This document shows, piece by piece, positions 23,286-35,307 of a stretch of 64,000 bases of DNA. A program made the position numbers and the translations under genes. This DNA comes from Epiperipatus broadwayi (taxonomy: Eukaryota > Onychophora > Udeonychophora > Euonychophora > Peripatidae), in contig JAQFVV010013368.1 in assembly GCA_028023455.1 (NCBI GenBank), positions 62,001 to 126,000 of the forward strand, written 5' to 3'. The notes under the pieces were generated by a model. That model made no database searches. It was not told the origin of the DNA and saw only the letters and a program-made list of their open reading frames with translations. Within the stretch, counting starts at the first letter, position 1. Each line of letters begins with the position of its first letter.

Positions 23286-23789
23286 ATAAAAGAAATGTCT
23301 GTATTGGTTTGCAAAAGATGTTTTTAATATATGTCTCTTGTCACTGGTTACGTATGAATCTGAGGCTTTAGACACTTAATGAAAGAGCAATACAAGATTT
23401 CAAACTACATTAATATGTTATAAAAATATATAGATGGAAGTAATAAAAAGGGATTGAAACCAAAATGCATATCAGGAAAGAATTAAAAAGAATTGGCATG
23501 TTGCTTGAAGAAATGATAATAGTGAACAGTTGAAGTCTTAAAGAGGACTCAAGAGATATATAAAAGACTTAGGGGTTTGTTTGAGGGATATAGGGGAAAT
23601 GGCTCGGGATTGGAGAAATGCGCTTAAACTTGGATGTACCTTCAACTTTTGGTGGATTGTAAATGATAACGATTGTTTTATTTTTCAATAGTTTATGCAT
23701 TTTTATATTATATCCCTAGTTTTTTTTTTATTGTTACTTTTTTAATAATATATTCATATATTTAATTTATTCTCTCACATATTCATTAG

Positions 23790-23887
23790 TTCAAATTAAT
23801 TCTGGACTTGGAAGCAAACAAGTAGCAGGAGTTGCTTTTATAACTCATTCTACAGAATTGGGTATTCAATTAAGTGATAATGAAAAG
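23790..23887 (+). CDS. DUF4347-like protein, exon 2 (candidate catalytic His)
   Basis: The acceptor is 'cacatattcattag' (ends 23789) and the donor AAG|GTAATA (23888). The exon is 98 bases. Its first two bases complete the codon left open by exon 1, and it then gives 32 codons ending in phase 0. The other two frames contain stops. It reads LGSKQVAGVAFITHSTELGI and onward. A hydrophobic strand leading into T-H-S is where DUF4347 carries its conserved 'I.SHG' motif, so His155 of the predicted protein is the candidate active-site histidine; Ser replaces the usual Gly. The exon matches exon 1 and exon 3 in phase. It stands alone between LINE debris and 11 kb of intron. Confidence 0.8.
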
Positions 23888-25862
23888 GTAATAACTTAAT
23901 TTTAAAAAATCTTTTAGATGATTACCACATAGAATAATAATATATTTACTGAAATGTTGTATGTTTATGCACATGTCTATAATGTACTTAAGTTTTCACT
24001 AGCACTTAGTCTTGTAAATATACTATGTAGAACATTAAAATGCCCACTGTTCAGCTAATTATGAAACTAAGATTTGTTAGATATGTAATTGCTAGACTGA
24101 AAAAATAATTAGTAAAATGTAGAAGCGTTGTATTAAAATCTTTAATTTTGAAATCATTCTCTTCAACCCCACGATTCTTCAATATCATCATCCATAATAC
24201 AGAAATTAGCAGATTTTTATTTTTGTAAATTATTTTCTCAGTTATCATCCTTGAATGTGTGAATGATGTTACGCACCCATTTATTAAACGTGCTACTATG
24301 AACAAGCACACATACAAATAAGGATTAGTTTCATATATATCCAAATGGATGATATTCTTGGGTTTTATATTGTACTCTTACGTTATATTTCATCATTAGC
24401 AACTGTTCATAAATAAATATGTCAGGGTAATTCTATAACAAAAAGTGATAGACAATGGAAAATAAAAGTTTAAAAAGAATTTTGCAATGACTACACAAAC
24501 TACTTCGTGAAAACACAAATGTATGTATATCTATTTATTTATCTATCGTTATAAATCTTGCACTCACCTGTCAATAAATATTTTAAAAGCATAGATGAAT
24601 CACTTACGCTTAGAACCTATTTTTATATAAACCAATACCTATTGACCGTGCTTAATTCAGGACTTGATTCTGTTGTGAGCCTGATATTTCAAATGAGAAA
24701 TTATTTATATGAATTTAATTGTATTAAACCATCAGACATCACATGACCACCATTCTTTAATTTAATTAAATAGAATTTAATTGTATATATTATAGGAAAG
24801 AGACAGTATCTCATTTCTAAATACCCACGATTTTGAATTGTGTTAATTTAGAGTATCCGTAGTCAAGGTATTAGCAATCTATATGTGTAAATCATGTGAG
24901 AAGAAACCAATCTTTCAGACGCGCTATTGGTATTGAAGTAATATTTTTGTCTTTTACTGAATAACTTCTGATACTATCTTTCTACCTCTTCTACAGCAAA
25001 CTTTCCTTGCCAGAAAAACTTCCAACAATCTGTCATATTGTTTTTTTCTATTATATTCTTTCCTCATCCATATCTTTCCAATAAGAATAATTGAGATTGA
25101 CTCTTTTTATTATATCTTGAAGATAATCTTTATAATGTAAACGGTATCTGCCTTTGTTACAAAGATATTCTCAAGTCAGTGGTTTGCAGTTGATATTTTC
25201 AAAGGGAACATTGCTTCTGTTAATAATTGCATTTTTTTTATATATTGTTTTCATATTTATAATACGTTATAAATTTTTTGAATGTTTTTAAATTAAAAAA
25301 AATGACACAATCAAATGTTTATATATTAATTTTTTTTGTTATAAAAATGAGAAAATTAAGTATTTATTTATTTCAGTTATCATTGAATATCATGTAACTA
25401 TTGGTTCCAGAGTGCTTTGTCCTAAGAACATTTTTTCATATTGCCATATCTTTGTCTTATGTAAGTGTGAGTAGAAGCAACTTTTGAATCAAATCCTTAC
25501 AATATTAAGAAATTATGCCATTGTTTGCTATCATGGTGTGAAAGTAGTTGAAAGATATTATATAACTTATATGGTATTTTATTATCATGGAAGCAATTAT
25601 TAAATTAAATTCCCATAGTTATACAGTATGAAGTTATGTCGTCAGTGGCATGATAGTAGTCCAAAGATATTTGTAACAGTTGCTTTTCCCACACCTTGAG
25701 TAACTTACTTAATATAATACAATAAATTTTTTATTCCCATTGAAGTTGTTATTAAAAATATTTTTATTAAAGTTATCATATATCATTAAAGTAAGACTAA
25801 TATTTTTTATCTGGTGTTTTGCTTTATATTGTATACATTTTTATAATAACAATATATATATA
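23888..25862. other. intron, nothing recognised
   Basis: A/T-rich. I see no RT, transposase or RNA gene. A patch at 24170-24330 is slightly less A/T-rich but has no features. Confidence 0.35.
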
Positions 25863-26395
25863 TGTTGAATTAAATATTTCCATGGATTGTTAATATAATA
25901 AAGAATAGAAATGAGGAGATTATATCCATGTAAACAGAGATAACTTTACCTTTTGATGTTATCAAGTAACTGTCATTTACTACAAATAGACAATCTCTGA
26001 GGCTAAACATGTTTGCTCATTTACCTATAATAGCTTTTTTGTTGGAGTTTTTAATTGAAGTAAAAGGAGATCCTCTTTTACTTCAAACGCAAATTATTAA
26101 ATGGATTTAAACCCAGAAATCTATTTTTACAGGTGTGAGAATGTGAAAGAGTAACACCTTTCTTGACATTCTACAAATAATATTTTAAACTTCTCCAGAG
26201 AGTTCTAAATGTTTAATTAAATATTTTCATGAACTGTTATTATAATAAAGAATAGAAATGAGATTATATCCATGTAAACAGAAATAACTTTTTAGTAATT
26301 GATGTTGCCAATAAATCAATTACTACAAATCGACAATCTTTGAGACTAAACATGTTTTTGTCAGCAACCTATAATAGCTCTTTTGTTGGAGAATG
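25863..26395 (+). repeat. direct duplication of ~185 bp, 347 bp apart
   Basis: 25863-26050 and 26210-26394 are direct copies sharing 'ataataaagaatagaaatga', 'ttatatccatgtaaacag', 'ctaaacatgttt' and 'cttttttgttggag'. They have small indels. The segment between the copies looks unique. Confidence 0.88.
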
Positions 26396-27434
26396 ATTGT
26401 AATTTTGAAATGAATAAATCTATTAATAAATGTTGTATAATTGGTTCTTTATTAATAAGATAATTTGAATCTCTGAATGTTATTGATCAAGAAACAGTAA
26501 TAAAATCAGAAAGATTAAAATCAGAAATTTAAATATAAAAATTAAAATATGTATTTGGTGTTTCAAAACCAATTAACAGAGTATAATGAAAGAACAAAAT
26601 TTCTTTGCCTTGTCTTTCTTTTTTAATGAAAGAAAAAATGTGATATTCATTTCATTTTGATAATTTAATTAATTTATTTAAAAGTCATAATTTCATTTAA
26701 ATTTTATGATTTCGTTTGTATTTTGATTCACAATGAAAAATTGAAATTGTTTCCTCTCTTTTTAATCTCACCGCATACTATTAACTTAACTTCAAAATAA
26801 AATGCCATTTTAGGAAGTCTTTTACTCATATGTTTCATATGCCCAAAACAACAAAATTGTCCTTTTGCATTTACATATGCAAGTATCATCATATCCAACA
26901 AAATGAAGAACATACTATATGGTCTTATGATTTTATCATCATCTTTCCCTAAATAATAATTTGCTGTTGATTGTTAATTAAGGTAATTGACCTTTGTCTT
27001 ACGTAAATAAGATCTTTTTTGTTTCAGAATTTCTATAATGACATAGTAAGGATAGCTGAAATGGGAATTTTGTAAACTTAATGACTTGAATCGTACTCTT
27101 GTGTTTTGTTAATTATTTTGACAAAATCACCAATTATAAAATATTCACAAATTTCATTTTCCTGTTTAGTTACATGGAATGCTTTTTTGTACCTTATGCA
27201 TATATGATAAAATATTTTATAAAATGAAAGTAACATATGCATTGAAATAAGGATTATTTGTCATATCTTTTTTTCTTTGTTCAATTATCCACATTTTTAT
27301 ATAATTTCATTGAAAACAAAAATCACTGATGTGATATTGATCTTTAATCAGCTATATAATGTAATAGGTATTTATTTCAGTTCTGAAACTGAAATGTATT
27401 TTTACTTGAGCAATAAAATAAAGAAAAGTTTCTA
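26396..27434. other. intron, nothing recognised
   Basis: A/T-rich. Short open frames here have no protein-like features. Confidence 0.35.
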
Positions 27435-27437
27435 TTT

Positions 27438-27565
27438 ATATCCACTCTACTTTGAACACTTTTTGTACTGAAGAAGACTGCAGGACAGTCGAAATGTAAG
27501 ATTGTGTATGCATATATGTACAATAAAAGGTTTTTGCTAAAAAGTATTTAAAGTAGAGTGGATAA
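27438..27565 (+). repeat. foldback element with hammerhead-like core
   Basis: 27440-27467 ('atccactctactttgaac') pairs with 27537-27563 ('aaagtagagtggat'). Just inside the left arm, at 27468-27494, is CTGAAGAAG, a GACT/AGTC stem with a 7-base loop, then GAAA. This order (C-U-G-A-N-G-A, stem, G-A-A-A) is that of a hammerhead core, but an extra A between the core and the stem makes it non-standard. Confidence 0.75.
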
Positions 27566-28499
27566 ATTGCATTTATATAAGATATTACAGCAAACTAAAG
27601 GAAGTGATGAATTTGGTAATATTTCTGAAGAAGAAAAGTTGTAGTTAAAAGTTTTAAGTCAAAAAGCCATTCCACTTCAAAAAGAAATCATTCTTACAGT
27701 TTGAATGCTTTTGTAGAGATTTATTCTGCGAAGCAGTATTGCAAACTAAAGTAAATATATCATTTTGATATTGTGTTTAATTAAATAGCACTAATTTTGA
27801 AATAATTACATAAACTTCAGGTTTTGTTTTGATAAGAATCATGCCATTTTTTTTTTCTAAATCTAATTTTATCTCAAATTTTGTAAACGGAGCTGATATA
27901 TAAAAAATACCATTAAGTTTATTACTGATGCCATATGCATACTTTCACATCTTCTGTGATAGTATTAAAATATTCATAAACTCATCTCAAATAGTTAACT
28001 TTATAATCCTGAAATTTTAATTATGGGCTATAAGGATAAATGTTTATTCAAATTCTTCAGTATTTTCAATACAGAGCTGTCAAAATATACAATTAATGGA
28101 ATAAGAATTTATTTTATTTACAGTATCACGTTCTTATGCAGTTTTGAAAATTCGCATGATTGTTCACCAAGGAATAGTGCTGATAAATGGTAAAATGAAT
28201 GGTGATTATATTTGGATGCAGTTTTTTTAAAACAAGCTCTGACCTTGTTTATCAACGGCATAAGCAAATATAATCGTAAGAAGTTGTTAGTTTTTGTCTT
28301 CAAAAAAAAATGTTCAATAAGGGCAAAATTTCAATTTTTTTGAATCAGTTTTATTTATTTTTTATAAACAATTTCTGGTTCAATTTTTTATGTTTTATTG
28401 AACTGTATGTGCGCAAGTTATAATGATTTGTTGATTGGCACAGTTGATTTATCCAGTTCTATTGAAAATTTTTGTCATTTATAAAATACTTTATATAAT
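27566..28499. other. intron, nothing recognised
   Basis: A/T-rich sequence with no supported feature. Confidence 0.35.
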
Positions 28500-29430
28500 A
28501 TAGGGTATATGAGCACAGACTTTCACACCACCCACCTCTCTCCACTCTATCTAAAACACTGATACACCTAAACACATATGTGCTGAAAAGATAAATAATC
28601 ACCAAGATACGTATTTCATGCTAAACCAGCATGGACGGTTGAAGAGTTGGAGTGTGGAGTGGATTGAAGCCTGTCCATTAAACTATGAGGATAGTCTATC
28701 TTAATATATATCTGAGCACTTATACTATATATGTGTGTAAAGATGATAGTCTGGACCAACTGATGATTGCTGGTTTAGCATGAAATACGTATCTTGGTGA
28801 TTATTTATCTTTTCAGCATATATGTGTTTAGGTGTATCAGTGTTATTAGATAGAGTGGAGAGAGGTGGGTGGTGTGAAAGTCTGTGCTCATATACCTTAT
28901 ATTACATATATATAGCCACAGGTATATAACAAGCCTGTGTTTTAGTTATTACATTATAGAGATGTCTGCCCATCCTTGCATATGTATTAAATGGATTATG
29001 TCCTGTACATGTGGGGTTCAGATTGACCTTAGGTCAACATGGGTGTGACAATAATCTCGGCCTCAGGGTGGCCTTTGAGCATTTCCATCATCAGATTTTC
29101 AATTGGATGGACGGTTGAAGAGTTGGAGTGTGGAGTGGATTGAAGCCTGTCCATTAAACTATGAGGATAGTCTATCTTAATATATATCTGAGCACTTATA
29201 CTATATATGTGTGTAAAGATGATAGTCTGGACCAACTGATGATTGCTGGTTTAGCATGAAATACGTATCTTGGTGATTATTTATCTTTTCAGCATATATG
29301 TGTTTAGGTGTATCAGTGTTATTAGATAGAGTGGAGAGAGGTGGGCGGTGTGAAAGTCTGTGCTCATATACCCTATATTACATATATATAGCCACAGGTA
29401 TATAACAAGCCTGTGTTTCAGTTATTAAAA
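28500..29430. repeat. foldback family D with a tandemly duplicated half
   Basis: 28505-28640 and 28780-28910 form inverted arms ('gagcacagactttcacacc' against 'gtgtgaaagtctgtgctc'). The 320-base right half (28632-28950) is then repeated almost letter for letter at 29107-29428, with only scattered differences such as ggtgggtgg/ggtgggcgg and atacctt/atacccta. The near-identity points to a recent duplication 475 bp apart. Confidence 0.93.
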
Positions 29431-29529
29431 TACTTTATAGTTTTTTTTTCTTATTTCTGCTATTTGTTCTATTCATGAATTTAAAATATCATCTACAAAT
29501 TTTTTCTTTTCGAAATAGTTCATAATTTT

Positions 29530-29793
29530 CCATATATGTCAATGAATTCATCAAACTTCTTTATAAAACTTGTTTTTATATGACTGTATATATATATATT
29601 AGTATTTTTTAATATTTTTGCATTTGTTTCTCAATATGTGATATTTATTATTATATATTTGTATTTATATTTTTTAGTGTTCCTTGAGAAAGACTATATA
29701 AAATAGTCGAAATGTTGAATTGTATTTTATTTTTATTATAGTCATATAAAAACAAGTTTTAAAAAGAAGTTTGATGTATTCATTGACATATAT
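29530..29793 (+). repeat. foldback element with GACTAT/ATAGTC hairpin
   Basis: The arms 29530-29585 ('catatatgtcaatgaattc') and 29740-29793 ('cattgacatatatg') are complementary. Inside, at about 29683-29715, CTTGAGAAA is followed by a GACTAT/ATAGTC stem and then CGAAATGTTG, the same layout as at 27468. Confidence 0.85.
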
Positions 29794-30655
29794 GTTCTAT
29801 TCATCTTTGACCTGTATAATTACTAAGTGGAATTGATTTTATATTTTACAATGATTTATGTAAAACAGTACTTATTCAATTTCTTTATTTTTTATCTTCT
29901 TAGCACATGTTTAATTTAGATCTTCTTTCATTTTCTGTAATTTCCGCAGATTAAAATTAAACTCAACAACAAGTTTATGTACTTGTACTGAAATAATGAA
30001 AATAATAGCGGATTTCATTTTACTTTTAGAAAAGTGACCAATAACTATTTGACATGGATAGATTATCCTCACACACTGACAATATATAAATACAATCTGT
30101 GTACCTTGGAGGGCCCATTTGCTCATATTATACACACACCATAAGATAACTTCTCAGATGATGTCTTAACTTGAATTTTATTCAGTTTTACTTATCTGTG
30201 CATTTTAAATCTGTATGCACGGCTTTAGCTTAGTCCAGTACTTTTTTCCCCATGCTGAAGCTCTATTCTTGTTCAACATGCAGTCTCTTAAATGTTATCA
30301 GTTTATTTACATAGTAGGGCTAATTAACATTTTCTAGAGTGTGTATTTTAACTGAGGTAGTAATTATAATGAACTTTCTGTAATCAATCACAAATTTTTT
30401 AATAAACGTTATTTGCAGCAATATATATATATATATGCACACAGATAGTTCATTTTCATTTAATGTTTTCAATATTTTCCGCTAGAATGTTTATTCTTTT
30501 TCTTTGTTGTAATTCCCTTCTTATTAAAACAACAATTATTTACAGTGTAACAATATGTGGAAAAAATGTCTCAATTTTCTGGATAAATTAGTGCACCCAT
30601 TAAATAAATCTAACCTTGATTATGATCTCTATGTAGAAAATATCGGTCACCACTG
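29794..30655. other. intron, nothing recognised
   Basis: A/T-rich, with a TA microsatellite at 30420-30437. No supported gene. Confidence 0.35.
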
Positions 30656-30663
30656 TTCTAGAG

Positions 30664-31141
30664 CAGTGGTCTTCAACCTTTTCACATCTGCGGACCGGTA
30701 AAAATAAGGATAAGGTTTCGCGGACCAGCAAAAATAAGGATAAGGTTTCATGGACCAGCAGAAGTCTATAGATAAATTTTCTTAAAGATGTAAACAGCTT
30801 AGCCTTAGATGAAGTTATATATATGTGGAGTTTGTATAATAAAAAACTTTTTTTTTTAAATTTTGATTTTTTTTTAGAAAAGTAATAAAAAATTTAATTC
30901 TACCCCCCCCCCCCATAAACATCTGTGATAACTAGAAAAACAAATTAATTTATGTATGACTGATTAGATTTTGTTCTGTTTCTTTTTTTTTAATCAGGTA
31001 AAAGTGCGATGAAAAAATAAATAAAAATTGTTTATATTAATTACAAGTTTAAAATCTTATTATTTTGTTATTAAAAACTTTCTTGCCAGTCTAGCGTGGA
31101 CCAGCAAAAAATTTCTACGGCCCGGTGGTTGAAGACCACTG
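30664..31141. mobile_element. non-autonomous hAT element (MITE), 8-bp target duplication
   Basis: The ends are CAGTGGTCTTCAACC and GGTTGAAGACCACTG, perfect 15-bp inverted repeats typical of hAT elements. They are flanked by the 8-bp direct repeat ttctagag (30656-30663 and 31142-31149). The 478-bp body has no transposase. It includes a short internal duplication with 'aaaaataaggataaggttt' and a run of 13 C at about 30903. The clean ends and duplication suggest a fairly recent insertion. Confidence 0.96.
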
Positions 31142-31149
31142 TTCTAGAG

Positions 31150-32560
31150 TATCTTAAAATTTACAATATGGTTCTACTGAAAAATGAATAAAAATTTTAT
31201 TTTTAAAATATACGAGTGCCTAATTGTGAAAAAAATGTTATCTAAACTACCAGTATTTAAAAGTTTACAAATCTACTTTTATCTTCTATTGAAAATTACA
31301 ATGAGTCCAAATTGTCCTTTACACATAATGGATTACTGACAACTGTGTTAATAGGAATTCCAATCCCTTTCAGAGAGAATTTTAATTGTTCTTGTGTATA
31401 AATAATGTAATTAAGTCAAATATATATATCCTTCATTATTTCATTAGTTTATATTTGTGGAATGAATAAATTGTTGATTAGATGTTAATATAACATCTGA
31501 GAATGTTTAAAATAATGGTATGTTTGATGATCTGGGTATCAAATATAGAAAAAATATTGATTTTTGATAGTTTCACATTCATAATTAGGTTTTAAAAATT
31601 AATAAGAGAAAAAAAACCCAATATCTTTGAGCCCAAGATCTAGTTAGCCACATGTATCACATTGTAAGTCGTAATGGAAAGAAATTTAATCCAGATTCAT
31701 CTAAGTATATAGTAAAAATTTAAATTTTATGTACAGGAAATGGATCAACATTTATTAAAAAATCTATATTCTTAATAAAAACATTAATGTTTTAATTGTA
31801 ATATTAGAATATTGAGATTTTATTTTTACTGGTTTAAAGTAATAAGTTTTAAAATTATATTGTCAAATGATTACTAGATTTGGTCCTTTTTTAAAAAATC
31901 TTCAGAAATAATTCTTCTTACTTTTATAAATTTGATTGCAACCAGAATTTTTTTTTAACGTAATTCATACTTTTATAGTATAAACAGGTAAATCATTTTA
32001 CAATATGTGCTTCAGTATTTGAATATCTATCTAATGTAAATTTTTCCAAATGTCGAATTATCCAAATAAATGCATCGGGCAATATTTTGATTTTGAAAAT
32101 GATGAGAGAATAGTAGCATCAAGAATAGTAATCAGATAGTCAATTTTTTATTAAGGTTGTTCCTTTATTGATAGAATAATTTCTATGTAGAAACATAGAA
32201 AATAATGTGGTCCATATTTATAACAATTGATTTTAGAATAAAACAATCTCTTTATGAGATTTAATAATGTTTAATAAACCAATATTATTCAAAAATTAAA
32301 TCTTTCATTTAATTTTAATTGCAATAAATATCTATCTTTTTTGATTTTGTTATGGCAGACAATCTTTATTATCTTTAGTTGTTAAATTAAAATGTCTCCC
32401 CTTTGTATCACATTTGTGGATAGTTGGCAATTTATGAAAGTAAAAAAAATGGGAATGTGGAAAGGGTCTGCACTGTTAAAAAAAAAGGTATTTATTAAAT
32501 CGCATATTAACAGTATTAACAAATGCAGCTTTTTTTATATATAGAAATTATCCATTTGTA
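31150..32560. other. intron, nothing recognised
   Basis: A/T-rich. I found no coding remnant or repeat copy. Confidence 0.35.
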
Positions 32561-32566
32561 TTTTTA

Positions 32567-32880
32567 TATTGAACGTCTTTAGAAAAATTTAACTTTATTT
32601 AAATATTCCAAATACATTCAACTGTTAGTAATAGCACATCAAACAGGTTAGTATAAATGCACAACGTTTTGAGAGGTATTATTCTCCCCTTCTTCAGGTG
32701 TTTCTGGCCTGACCAATGACAGTACTAGCTATTACTAACAGTTGAATGTATTTGGAATATTTAAATAAAATTAAATTTTTCTAAAGACGTTCAATACACA
32801 TATTAGATGATGGAAATAGTCCAATATAAAAATACACCTAGAACACCCGTCATCACATTCCATCAGGAAAACACAAATTA
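32567..32880. repeat. foldback family B, full hairpin
   Basis: 32567-32634 ('tattgaacgtctttag' to 'gttagtaatag') pairs with 32729-32796 ('ctattactaac' to 'ctaaagacgttcaata'). The loop (32635-32728) carries, on the - strand, CTGAAGAAG, a GGAG-type stem and CAAAACGTTG. Related half copies lie at 2255-2400 and 60885-61060. Confidence 0.9.
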
Positions 32881-33744
32881 TCCATTTGATTGTATGAATA
32901 GATATCAACATTGGAGAGGGAGATGCATAAAAATTTTAAAAAGGGGATGTATTCACATTTTAAAGAATATCAGTATATCAGGCATGATGTGGTAGTTTTA
33001 ATTTCCCCCATATTTTATCAATAGTGACAACATCTTAATTTGTATTCCCGGATTAACGAGATCAATAGATAAAAGCAGAAAATGTTTTTGATATAGTCTT
33101 ACAAAAAGAAATCTTTCAGAACTGATTTGTCAGTCCTATATAATGCTGTTGTACCTTAGTTTTCATGTATCAGTTCTTTTTAAGATAAAAGTGAGGGAAG
33201 ATACAGTACTCTTTAAAAATAAAATCAGAATTATAAGTTGTGATATCAATCTATCTATTCAGTTTGTTCTAATTACATTCTATTTTAATAACATTTTTAT
33301 AACACATTTATTTAACATACAGGTATCATTGTTTGTCATGCTCATAGGCATTTTATTATAAAATAAAGTTTGGTTTCCAAATGGAGGTATTGGTTTTACA
33401 TCCCTATACATTATACATGCAGGATATGCTGTGGATAGTTGTCGCCAATTTCTCACTCAGAATATTTGACCATTAATCCATTATACTTTGTTTCAGTGTA
33501 TCTATATGGATTTTAAATATCTTAACATTTGTAATATTACTACTTGCCATCTTATAATAAACTATAAAATTAAGATATCAAGAATATCACTGAATTATAT
33601 TAGCATAACTTGAGTTTGTTCAAGACATCTAAGTGTGATGCCTTTATATATATTAATCCTTATTTCATGAATTAAAAATACAATCTCAGGAAAGAAATTT
33701 ATCTAAAATAATAAGTAATTGTAAGGAAATCAAGTTGTATATCA
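32881..33744. other. intron, nothing recognised
   Basis: A/T-rich sequence with no supported gene. Confidence 0.35.
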
Positions 33745-34745
33745 TATGACATAATTTAATAAGATTGTATGAGAAGTGTTATATAATGAGCGTGCCAATA
33801 GCTCTTAATCTTTTCACAACATCCTTATGCCTAGACCGGTTTCTAGTTCTGGCTTTTGTCAGTGAGGCGCTAAGATATTCAAGTATTAGATTTAAAATAT
33901 CAGGCCATTCCTAGTACTTTATCTAATGCTTAATTATTAAGTAGAAAATGTGAAATTTTCAGACATCCATATGTCTTCAAATCCAGCTATCTAACTTAAA
34001 TAGCCACATGAAATTGAACTAAGTTCAGATACATGATATATTAATTGCTTTAGCAATATAAAATTGCCAAAGCCTTAAGAGCAATAACAATAATTGCAAG
34101 GAAATCAAGTCATATATCGTGTGATTTAATTTAATAAGTTTGTATTACAGATGTTATATAATGAGCATGTCAATAGCTCTTAACAAACTTTTCAGAACAT
34201 ATGGATGTCTGAAAATTTCAGATTTTCTATTTAATAGTTAAACATTAGATAAAGTGCTGGGCTTGGTCTGATATTTTAAATCTAATGCTTGAGTATCCTA
34301 GCATTTCACTGATGAATGCTAAAGCTAGAAACCGGTCTGGGGATAGGGATGTTCTGAAAAGTTTATTAAGAGCTATTGACACACTCATTATATAAAATTT
34401 GTAATGCAAGCTTATTAAAATTAAGTCTTGTGATATATGTTTTGATTTCCTTGCAATTATTGTTATTACTTTTAAAGCTATTCATATATGGTCTATCTGA
34501 ATTTAGTTCAGTGCCATATGGCTATTTAAGGTAGATAGCTGGATTTGAAGATATATGGATGTCTGAAAATTTCAGATTTTCTACTTAAGTTAAACATTAA
34601 GTAAAATGCTGGGCTTGACCTGGTATTATAAATCTAATGCTTGAATTTCCTAGCACCTCACTGATGAAAGCCAGAGCTAGAAACCGGTCTGGGGATAGGG
34701 ATGTTCTGAAAATTTTGTTAAGAGCTATTGGCACACTTATTATAT
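33745..34745. repeat. foldback family E cluster (three partial copies)
   Basis: Blocks from family E occur in both orientations: 33750-34080, then 34100-34200, then inverted copies at 34195-34440 and 34480-34742. Shared landmarks are 'gaaaccggtctggggatag', 'gatgttctgaaaa' and 'agttagatagctgg'-type segments. The two inverted copies differ by small indels. Repeated insertion or local rearrangement of one family is likely. Confidence 0.85.
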
Positions 34746-35142
34746 AAAATAAGTAAAATATTTATAATTGCTTTATTAATTGTTACTTTTAAAAACACAA
34801 ATTTAATTAGATCATGATTTTTTTTTTGTTAATTGAAACCAATATTACAAACAAATTTTTAGCACTTAAATGTTTAGTTTCTTTATGATGTGTGCAAAAA
34901 CAAAAAACAATTGTAAAAAATGCAATTAAATTTCTGTATTTTAAATCATGAAAACGGTATTTTCAAATGTAATTAGGACTAAAAGATCGAAATCTTAAAC
35001 GCTAGATATTGAATGTCATGATATTTCTCTTAAAGCTGGATATTAAATATTAGCATGATATTATTTTTTAAAACAATTATTAAAATATTTAATCACTCAT
35101 TAATTTCTACTAATTCATTTGTTTTTTAAAAATATTTTATAG

Positions 35143-35307
35143 ATTCTTTCTGTCGATAATCTTCAGGATCAAGGACTTCACGACTTTTTTACTACGCTAA
35201 TCAATAAATATTTTTACACAAATTCTCCGATCAACAGAATAGATTTTTTAGCTTGCCAAATTTCAGAAAGTGCCATATTAGTTCAGAATTTAGAAAATCT
35301 GCTCAAA
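35143..35307 (+). CDS. DUF4347-like protein, exon 3 (candidate catalytic Cys)
   Basis: The acceptor is 'aaaatattttatag' (ends 35142) and the donor AAA|GTAAGT (35308). The exon is 165 bases, exactly 55 codons, phase 0 to phase 0, matching exons 2 and 4. It reads a helix (NLQDQGLHDFFTTLINKY), a short linker, and then INRIDFLACQISES. 'IDFLACQ' is where DUF4347 has its conserved strand ending in 'Y[GA]CN', so Cys206 of the predicted protein is the candidate nucleophile, with Gln after it in place of the common Asn. The segment has normal amino-acid balance while flanking DNA is extremely A/T-rich. I am confident this is an exon; the catalytic role is inferred from the family pattern. Confidence 0.82.

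Larger units (their letters stand above)
20390..23640 (+). pseudogene. decayed RTE-like LINE, interrupted by two foreign insertions
   Basis: Four + strand islands are in the right order for one RTE-like element. 20550-20600 reads RDDIMKYLEEFYKGSY. 20685-20745 reads EMIHAIKSMKNGKS. 20830-20890 reads VVKLIFRKDKIEDIRNC. 22655-22690 carries an MDEIN stretch like that in the better copy at 57320-58480. 23470-23620 is the C-terminal part. Between them lie a hAT element (21118-22174) and a long hairpin (22738-23285). All pieces carry stops. The start of the element is not visible. Confidence 0.65.

Noticed and set aside
27468-27494. Functional hammerhead ribozyme.
   Set aside because: An unpaired A separates the CUGANGA core from stem II and no clear NUH cleavage site could be placed, so it is kept only as a motif worth testing.
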